Translations under genes and position numbers: made by a program
Source: Emcibacter sp.
GTDB taxonomy: Bacteria; Pseudomonadota; Alphaproteobacteria; Sphingomonadales; Emcibacteraceae
Direction of reading: 5' to 3'
DNA: 64,000 nt
Assembly (NCBI GenBank): GCA_021774785.1
Contig: JAJFIQ010000019.1
Location: 1 to 64,000, forward strand
Notes under the pieces: model-generated
What the model was told of the DNA's origin: nothing
Databases searched by the model: none
What the model saw: the letters and a program-made list of their open reading frames with translations, nothing else
Shown here: positions 58,141 to 64,000 of the stretch, piece after piece
Position numbering within the stretch: position 1 is the first letter of the stretch
Layout of the letters: each line of letters opens with the position of its first letter

Positions 58141-59157
58141 ATGGTAGATAAGCGAATAACTATCAGGGATATAGCAAGAGCTATCGGGGTAAATCCGTCG
58201 ACGGTCTCGCGAGCGTTAAATCCGGCCACAAAACATCTGATTACTAACGAAGTTATTGATAAAATTTCTAAAACTGCTGATGAGATGGGATATTTTCCTA
58301 ATCGTATGGCTGCTGCTCTGGTTCAGAAACGCTCTCATATCATTGGCATGCTTGTGCCGGATGTGACCAATCCTTTATTTCCTCCGATTATACGGGGCTT
58401 GGAAGATTCACTGGAAAAAGAAGGTTATACGCTGATTACAGTTAACAGTGATAATATGGAGGAATTTGAAAAGACAGCTTTTCGTCGTTTGCGGGAGCTG
58501 GCGGTTGACGGATGTGTGATGGCTTCAGCCCTGCGTAAGGATGAGGTGGTAGATGATTGCCTTAGACTGGATATTCCGTTGGTACTGGTTAACCGTACTA
58601 CTGATCGCCATGATGTGAATGCGGTGGTCAATGATGATGAAGTTGGTGTGGAATTTTCCCTTGATCACTTGATTGATCTGGGGCATAGCAAAATTGCTCA
58701 TATTACGGGGCCTTTGAATACTTCAACTGGTTATTTGCGTCAGAGAAAATTCAAATCATATATGAAGGAAAAAAAACTAGCCAATAATATGGTTGAAATA
58801 GCTAGTAGTTTTACTGAAAAGGCTGGTTATGATGCGATGAATAAACTCTTTGCCAAGTACAAAGAATTTACGGCTGTACTGGCGGGTAACGACTTGCTCG
58901 CCTTAGGTTGTCTTGACGCGATGAAAGAGGCGGGACTGAGTTGCCCTGAAGATATTTCCATCATCGGCTATAATGATATACCTTTAATGGACCGGATCAA
59001 GCCTGCTTTAACGACAGTTTCAATCTCACAATATAGAATAGGGCAACGGGCAGCTGAAATACTTCTCAATCAAATTAACGGCAAAGACTATGAAATTGTT
59101 ATGACCCGTTTGAAACCAAAGCTTGTTGTGAGAGATTCTACCCGAAAATTGGATTAG
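58141..59157 (+). CDS. LacI-family transcriptional regulator
   Basis: A 338-residue protein from ATG 58141 (an in-frame GTG at 58132 is possible). The HTH (residues about 5-27: TIRDIARAIGVNPSTVSRALNP) and hinge helix are followed by a periplasmic-binding-like effector domain (IIGMLVPDVTNPLFPPIIRGLE, ISIIGYNDIPLMDRIKPALTTV). It lies among the genes that carry GCAAACGTTTGC operators, so it is the most likely repressor. No operator was seen upstream of itself. Effector unknown. Confidence 0.93.
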   Translation: MVDKRITIRDIARAIGVNPSTVSRALNPATKHLITNEVIDKISKTADEMGYFPNRMAAALVQKRSHIIGMLVPDVTNPLFPPIIRGLEDSLEKEGYTLITVNSDNMEEFEKTAFRRLRELAVDGCVMASALRKDEVVDDCLRLDIPLVLVNRTTDRHDVNAVVNDDEVGVEFSLDHLIDLGHSKIAHITGPLNTSTGYLRQRKFKSYMKEKKLANNMVEIASSFTEKAGYDAMNKLFAKYKEFTAVLAGNDLLALGCLDAMKEAGLSCPEDISIIGYNDIPLMDRIKPALTTVSISQYRIGQRAAEILLNQINGKDYEIVMTRLKPKLVVRDSTRKLD

Positions 59158-59245
59158 TGTTAGCTGCAACACAAAGGATGTTTGCTGTATAAGTGAATAT
59201 GCAGGCGGCTGCGGTGTACTTTTAACATGTAAATAGGAGGAGAGG

Positions 59246-60277
59246 ATGAAGAAGCGTGTGAAACGCCGGTCGGTAATTGCAGGTTCATTAAGTTTAACTG
59301 CTTTGAGTGGGTTATCATTGGGTGGCGGCATATCTTTCGCTTCCGGGACAGGGGTGGTACCACTTACCCCAGTACGGGTCTTCAGTTTTCCAGGAAATCT
59401 AAATCTGTTGATTTGGGTCGGGCAGGAAAAAAATATCTTTCGCAAAGAGGGGCTGGATGTGAGCCATGACCTGACGCCGACATCAATGGTTTTGATCGAA
59501 AAAATGGTGATGGGTGAATATGATATTGCCCTGTCTAGTATAGATAATGTCATTGCTTATAATTCAGGGCAGGGGCAAGCAACTTTATCACGCCCCTCTG
59601 ATCTTTTTAGTTTTATGAATATTTCACAGAATATGGAGTTGCCGTTGATAGTGCGCGGCGATATTGCCGATTTTGATGCTTTGCGCGGTGGGAAATTAGC
59701 CGTGGATGCCGTATCTACTGGTTTCTCTTTGGTTCTGCGCAAAATACTGGAAGTTCATGGGATTATGCCGGGTGAGTATCAGCTGGTGTCTGTGGGGAAT
59801 TCCGCCAAACGGTATAAGGCTATGCTATCGGGTGAATATGATGGTGCTATATTAACGCCACCCTTTAACCAGAGGGCGAAGTCAAAAGGCCTCAAACAGC
59901 TTGGAAGAAATCGGGATTTCGATCCTAATTATCAAGGTCCTTGTTTTGTTGCCACTCAAAGGTTCGCCGCATCAAACCCGAATATAATTTCTGCTTTTTC
60001 CCGGGCACAATTATCTGTTTATAATTGGCTCAGAGATGAAGATAATAATCAGGAGGCCGCTGAAATTCTGGCCAAATATAACAAGGGCGTTGATGTAAAT
60101 TCGGCACGAGCTATGGTTCGCGGCCTTGCGCGGGGGTTGTCGCCTGATTTTAATATAGCGGGTATTAAAACGGTAATCAACTTGCGCGCCCAATATGCGA
60201 AACTGGATAAAGAGTTGGTGCGGGTCAGTGATTTTATCGATGTAAGATACTTAGAAGATGCCAGAGGTTCTTTATAA
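59246..60277 (+). CDS. Tat-exported ABC-type substrate-binding protein (NMT1/TauA type)
   Basis: A 343-residue protein with a twin-arginine-like signal (RRSVIAGSLSL, about 9-20, Ala-rich end near 30). The mature part has VRVFSFPGNLNLLIWVGQEKNIFRKEGLDV, MVMGEYDIALSSIDNVIAY, and GEYDGAILTPPFNQRA, the sulfonate/NMT1-like two-lobe fold. Excellent SD (AGGAGGAG). No permease or ATPase is adjacent, so either those are elsewhere or it binds a ligand for another purpose. It ends at a bidirectional terminator. Confidence 0.82.
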   Translation: MKKRVKRRSVIAGSLSLTALSGLSLGGGISFASGTGVVPLTPVRVFSFPGNLNLLIWVGQEKNIFRKEGLDVSHDLTPTSMVLIEKMVMGEYDIALSSIDNVIAYNSGQGQATLSRPSDLFSFMNISQNMELPLIVRGDIADFDALRGGKLAVDAVSTGFSLVLRKILEVHGIMPGEYQLVSVGNSAKRYKAMLSGEYDGAILTPPFNQRAKSKGLKQLGRNRDFDPNYQGPCFVATQRFAASNPNIISAFSRAQLSVYNWLRDEDNNQEAAEILAKYNKGVDVNSARAMVRGLARGLSPDFNIAGIKTVINLRAQYAKLDKELVRVSDFIDVRYLEDARGSL

Positions 60278-60316
60278 ATTTATTCATCGCATAAATGATG
60301 ATTTGATCTGAAAATA

Positions 60317-60351
60317 AATAAGGGCAGCATATTTGTTATGCTGCCCTTATT
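60317..60351. terminator. Bidirectional terminator
   Basis: A perfect 15-bp stem (60317-60331 / 60337-60351), 5-nt loop, rich in A at one base and T at the other, between two convergent genes. It can end both the binding-protein gene and the TonB receptor gene. Confidence 0.92.
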
Positions 60352-60368
60352 AAATTTATTTTGCTTGT

Positions 60369-62738
60369 TTAAAAGCGTGCGCTGAACTCAACTCCGAAGG
60401 AGCGCGGTGGAGCAAAAGCTACCGGACGCTGCAGGTTGTTTGGCTGTGGTGGGCCAATGCCAATGATATCAGCTTCCTGTGTCAGGTTTTTACCCCAAAC
60501 AGATGCTGTCCAAGCGTCACTTTCCGGTGTGAAAGAGATACGCGCACCAAATTTATTCACGCTGGGCCGGCGACGTTCCTCAACTTCGCCAAGGTCATCA
60601 AAAACATCACTGCGGCCACGCCAGTCACCACGCAGGGTGAGGAGGTTGCCATTGCCAACTTCAATATCATATTCTGCAATGGCTGTTCCTGTCCATGTGG
60701 GTGCGTTGTCGGTACGCGTTCCGCCAAGGTCGGTAAGTTCACCGGGGCCTGTCTGAATAAGGGTACCATCCTTGAATACTGAATCGATCACGGCTAGGCT
60801 ACCACTCAGGCGGAAGTTATCGGTGATATGTAAAACACCCTCAACCTCTATACCATATACATTGGCCCCCTTGGCATTTCGGACAATCTGAGAGAAAGAT
60901 TCGCCAACTTCGAAGAATTGAAGAATCTGCATGTCAACATATGAAATATAGAAAGCAGACGCATTCAAACGTAACCGCTCACCCAGATCACCTTTGAACC
61001 CAAGTTCATAATTGGTAGAGGTTTCTTTATCATAAGGGATTGTTTGGTCTTCCACGAGGAAAGGTTCGTTTTGGAAACCACCGGTTTTATAACCGGATGA
61101 AACCAGGGCATAGAGCAGCATGTCATCATCAGTCTTATACTCCAAGGAAGCCTTATAGCTTACGTGGCTCCAGCTATCGCTTGTTGAAACGGGATCGACC
61201 AAGCCGATAGGGTTGCCTTCAGAGCCGCAGTTAAACATACCTGCGGGTGGGAAAAAGGTGCAGTCAGCAAAGCCTTCAAGGATAGCAGCGCGGCCAAAAC
61301 CGAAATGCTGTGAGGTATAATCCTTATTGTCTTTGCTCCAGCGTATGCCACCCCGAGCGGTTAGGTTTTCGGTCAAGTCATAGGATAATTCACCAAATAT
61401 ACCGAGTGATTCCGTATCGCCAACATTAACGCGTGTGTCAAAAGTTGGTGCGCGATTCAGACCATATGCGGCCTCCCCAACAAAGAGCTGGTTTTCATCA
61501 AAACGATCCTGATGGTCCTGCATGTAATAAAGGCCGAATAACCATTTTATTCTATCAGCAGACGCGTGATTATCTAGACGTATTTCCTCACTGAAAATCC
61601 AAGCGTCATTCTTGTTGGCTTGGAATAAAACATTACGCGGGGTTCCGTTACCTTCTATGAGATATTCATTGTCACCATCTATGTAGCTGGTCACGGAAGT
61701 CATGGCAACATCGTCATTGATGTTATACACGACCTCTGCGCTCGCATTGATCATATCACGTTTAATAAAGAAATCCCCATCGGAAATTTCTGTTTTCCAG
61801 AAATCACAAGAATCGGTAAAAGTGAAAGGATTTCCATTGTCGTCAACCCACCGTGGATGACCAGGGCCAAGCGCTTGTGCTGCAGGGCTTGATCCAGTTC
61901 CATCAAGGGTTGGTTGGGTGCAATCGGCAGAACGGCGGATAGATGTTTCGTCATCATCCTTGTTATATTCAACTTTCAGATAAACCTGAAGATTGTCAGA
62001 GGGGTTGAAAAGCAAGGAGCCGCGAATAGCGAAATTCTTTTCTCCGCCCAAGCGCTCACCCGTAGACAGCCTTTCCATATAACCGTCTGTATAATCATAA
62101 TTTACAGCCAGGCGTCCCGCGACTTTATCACTTAGAGGACCACTTATATAACCGTCAACGCCAACACTGTTAAAGGTATCAGCGCTCGCGGTGAAACCAG
62201 CCTCAAATACATCAGTTGGTCTTTTCGTAATGACATGGATAAGACCGGCAGAAGCATTACGACCAAATGACGTCCCTTGTGGGCCGCGTAATACCTCCAC
62301 GCGTTCAATATCGAACATAGCGGGGTTTTTCAGAAAATCTTTGGTAATTACCACGTTGTCGACAACGGATTGTACTGATGAATCACCGGAAGACCCTTCG
62401 CTCTGGGAGTTAATTCCCCGCATGCTGTATTCGGCCTGCATTTTGTTGAATCGAACAAAGGCACCACCTGGGGAGAAATCAACAACATCATTCACCGTAT
62501 TAATCCCCTGATTACGAAGGTAATCACTGGTCATGGCATTTACAGAAGTAGCGACATCCTGAAGGCTCTCTTCATAACGGCGAGATGTTACAATAATTTC
62601 ATCAAATACATCTACTTTATCTACCTCATCTGCTTCTGCCTTGACGGGAGCAGAGGCGCCCGCCATGGCGATCATGCCAGTGGTCAGCGCAGTCGCACCT
62701 CTCAATAACGTTTGTTTAATTCGTCTTGCATTCTTCAT
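60369..62738 (-). CDS. TonB-dependent outer-membrane receptor
   Basis: A 789-residue protein with an N-terminal signal peptide (about 1-34, SAPVKA cleavage). A TonB box-like DEIIVTSRR (about 46-54), a plug (NDVVDFSPGGAFVRFNKMQAEYSMRGI, VEVLRGPQGTSFGRNASAGLIHVITKRP) and a 22-strand-type barrel ending in RSFGVEFSARF (terminal Phe) follow. It takes up a large or scarce substrate across the outer membrane with TonB energy. The plug phrases are those of the sphingomonad-like catabolic receptors rather than siderophore receptors. LacI-type operators lie upstream. Confidence 0.94.
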   Translation of the reverse strand: MKNARRIKQTLLRGATALTTGMIAMAGASAPVKAEADEVDKVDVFDEIIVTSRRYEESLQDVATSVNAMTSDYLRNQGINTVNDVVDFSPGGAFVRFNKMQAEYSMRGINSQSEGSSGDSSVQSVVDNVVITKDFLKNPAMFDIERVEVLRGPQGTSFGRNASAGLIHVITKRPTDVFEAGFTASADTFNSVGVDGYISGPLSDKVAGRLAVNYDYTDGYMERLSTGERLGGEKNFAIRGSLLFNPSDNLQVYLKVEYNKDDDETSIRRSADCTQPTLDGTGSSPAAQALGPGHPRWVDDNGNPFTFTDSCDFWKTEISDGDFFIKRDMINASAEVVYNINDDVAMTSVTSYIDGDNEYLIEGNGTPRNVLFQANKNDAWIFSEEIRLDNHASADRIKWLFGLYYMQDHQDRFDENQLFVGEAAYGLNRAPTFDTRVNVGDTESLGIFGELSYDLTENLTARGGIRWSKDNKDYTSQHFGFGRAAILEGFADCTFFPPAGMFNCGSEGNPIGLVDPVSTSDSWSHVSYKASLEYKTDDDMLLYALVSSGYKTGGFQNEPFLVEDQTIPYDKETSTNYELGFKGDLGERLRLNASAFYISYVDMQILQFFEVGESFSQIVRNAKGANVYGIEVEGVLHITDNFRLSGSLAVIDSVFKDGTLIQTGPGELTDLGGTRTDNAPTWTGTAIAEYDIEVGNGNLLTLRGDWRGRSDVFDDLGEVEERRRPSVNKFGARISFTPESDAWTASVWGKNLTQEADIIGIGPPQPNNLQRPVAFAPPRSFGVEFSARF

Positions 62739-62925
62739 GCCTATAGTTACCTTCCTGTTGTGTTTTTATCAGTTCTGTTCTTAAGTTGTTTAAATAATCA
62801 AGAACAATTTCGATTTATAGGGTTTTATGATTAAGCAGACCCAATAGATTAATCTGTAGTAGCTTGTATTTGCTTCTCAATCCCTAGATATAATCGTATG
62901 TTTCTTTCCTTTATGCGTTTCATAT

Positions 62926-62937
62926 GCAAACGTATGC
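62926..62937. promoter_or_regulatory. LacI-family operator copy 3
   Basis: GCAAACGTATGC, one mismatch in the palindrome, with ATG/CAT flanks widening the symmetry to 16 bp. It is 188 bp upstream of the TonB receptor start. Confidence 0.62.
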
Positions 62938-63089
62938 ATTTGTATTATTAATTAAGCGTCATCATGTCTTTGTTGGTCAAGTTATCTGGTTTAACTTAGG
63001 TTTAGCTATATTTTGATTTTATTTATGCGCTAATTTGACTGATTAATGTTTCACTCATTCGCGCTATTATATTGTAGTATGTTTGTCGT

Positions 63090-63101
63090 GCAAACGTTTG
63101 C
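63090..63101. promoter_or_regulatory. LacI-family operator copy 4
   Basis: GCAAACGTTTGC, perfect palindrome, in the middle of the divergent region. Confidence 0.72.
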
Positions 63102-63334
63102 CAAGATTGTAGCCTTATTTTTACCTTTGCTCAAGTCGAATTCATCTATAGGCAGTATATTTCTTATAACATATTGATATATAATGGTTAAATATTTAAT
63201 TTAGAGGGTGTTATCATCCGTATTAACGTATTTCTTAACAAGAAATGTTAAATATATTGACAGAAAAGGGGTGTTATTCACAAACAATACAGTTGCTCGT
63301 TGCTTGTAAATGAGAAACCATATCAATTACCATA

Positions 63335-63363
63335 TTGACAAACGCAAACGTTTGCAGAATACT
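63335..63363 (+). promoter_or_regulatory. Promoter of molybdenum hydroxylase genes with LacI-family operator copy 5
   Basis: TTGACA (63335-63340) and AATACT (63358-63363) are 17 nt apart. The perfect operator GCAAACGTTTGC (63344-63355) fills the spacer. Binding there would block RNA polymerase, as expected for a repressor. Confidence 0.68.
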
Positions 63364-63460
63364 TTTTAAACAAAGTGGTGATATGACCTGATATTGATCA
63401 AGGGGTAAGGCATAAAAATATATGCTACGGGGATGATGTTATGAAGTTTGGGAGAATTGA

Positions 63461-63943
63461 ATGATGGCTAAGTCCACAATAAATTTTATTGTTAACGGTA
63501 GTAAGTGTGAGTGTGACCTTCCGTCGGGCACGCCATTGCTTTACTACCTGCGAAATGATTTGGAACTGAATGGCCCTAAATTTGGTTGCGGACTCGGACA
63601 ATGTGGAGCCTGTACAATATTGGTGAACGGTGTGGCTACACGATCATGCATTACTTTGGTTGAGGATGTCAGTGATGCTGAAGTTATAACGCTGGATGGT
63701 CTTGGGAGTCGTGAAGACCCTCACCCTTTGCAAAGTGCTTTTATAGATCAGCAGGCTGCCCAGTGTGGTTATTGCATGAATGGTATGATTATGACAGCGG
63801 TTGGTTTTCTTGCTAAAAATAGCACCCCAACTGAGGGTGAGATCAAGGAAGCGGTATCGGCGAACCTGTGTCGATGCGGGACACACCAAAGAATCATTGC
63901 CGCCATCAAACAAGGTGCAAAGGGTATGGCAAATGAAAGCTGA
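63461..63943 (+). CDS. [2Fe-2S] subunit of a molybdenum hydroxylase (IorA/xanthine-dehydrogenase family)
   Basis: A 160-residue protein (a second ATG 3 nt later is possible) with two Fe-S modules. The plant-type ferredoxin cluster appears in GCGLGQCGACTILVNG (about 43-58) and the helical cluster in CGYCMNGMIM and CRCGTH (about 102-142). Such subunits serve aldehyde oxidoreductases and N-heterocycle hydroxylases, passing electrons from the molybdopterin subunit. Its stop overlaps the next start by 11 nt. Confidence 0.92.
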   Translation: MMAKSTINFIVNGSKCECDLPSGTPLLYYLRNDLELNGPKFGCGLGQCGACTILVNGVATRSCITLVEDVSDAEVITLDGLGSREDPHPLQSAFIDQQAAQCGYCMNGMIMTAVGFLAKNSTPTEGEIKEAVSANLCRCGTHQRIIAAIKQGAKGMANES

Positions 63944-64000
63944 CCTTAATCATGACGCGTTACGTCGGTTTATACTAAAGGCGGCTGGTGCGGCTGCTTT
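63933..64000 (+). CDS. Molybdopterin subunit of the hydroxylase, N-terminus (partial)
   Basis: The ATG at 63933 overlaps the small-subunit stop. The 22 or so residues visible begin MKADLNHDALRRFILKAAGAAA, a twin-arginine signal (RRFILKA). Tat-exported large subunits follow the small 2Fe-2S gene in the isoquinoline 1-oxidoreductase (IorB) group. So an IorAB-like periplasmic hydroxylase is the best reading, but most of the gene is outside the window. Confidence 0.65.
   Translation, partial: MKADLNHDALRRFILKAAGAAA

Larger units (their letters stand above)
62739..63460. promoter_or_regulatory. Divergent control region between TonB receptor and molybdenum hydroxylase
   Basis: 722 bp without a gene, AT-rich, holding LacI-type operator copies 3, 4 and 5. 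One fits between a TTGACA and an AATACT for the hydroxylase genes. The rest shows no clear structure. Confidence 0.75.

Overview
The window is a chromosomal segment of an alphaproteobacterium. Evidence: CckA next to flagellar export genes, a full CtrA-type box (TTAA-N7-TTAA) upstream of flgB, the order cckA-recA-alaS-(channel)-icd, a GAAC-N7-GTAC SOS-like box at recA, and an S10-spc-alpha ribosomal cluster without rpmJ. Base composition looks moderate, with AT-rich gaps. TonB-dependent uptake and a molybdenum hydroxylase suggest a free-living, probably aquatic heterotroph. The genus cannot be fixed from sequence alone.

Layout. (1) 1-14,100: the end of tuf and the ribosomal supercluster rpsJ to rplQ, with secY, adk and rpoA, closed by a strong terminator. 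Short hairpins lie at rpsJ, rpsQ/rplN and rpsM, and rpsM has its own sigma70-type promoter. (2) 14,108-15,246: class II fructose-bisphosphate aldolase with its own promoter. (3) 15,248-25,893 (minus): six overlapping or abutting genes encoding four histidine kinases and two periplasmic-binding-protein-like proteins, with no permease, ATPase or DNA-binding regulator. This is the least familiar system here. (4) 26,104-33,745: fliP, fliO and a stand-alone FlhB-C-like gene on minus; flgB, flgC, fliE, fliQ, fliR, flhB and cckA on plus. (5) 33,944-40,971: recA, alaS, a voltage-gated-type K+ channel with a cNMP-binding domain, icd and a LOG-family gene. (6) 41,201-49,616: a LysM protein, an ATM1-type ABC exporter, psd and pssA (phosphatidylethanolamine synthesis), a TetR regulator, two unknown proteins, glnA and glnB. 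(7) tRNA-His at 49,919.

(8) From tRNA-His to the window end the content changes to accessory genes. There is a transposase remnant, a glutathione S-transferase-like gene, an FmdB-like protein, and an operon with an M24 hydrolase, a TPP-dependent 2-oxoacid dehydrogenase E1 alpha/beta, a succinate-semialdehyde-type aldehyde dehydrogenase and a lipoyl E2. A LacI regulator, a Tat-exported binding protein, a TonB receptor and a molybdenum hydroxylase follow. Five copies of a LacI-type palindrome (GCAAACGTTTGC or near-identical) precede the GST, the M24/E1/E2 operon, the TonB receptor and the molybdenum hydroxylase. This ties the region into one probable LacI-controlled catabolic regulon for an unidentified substrate.
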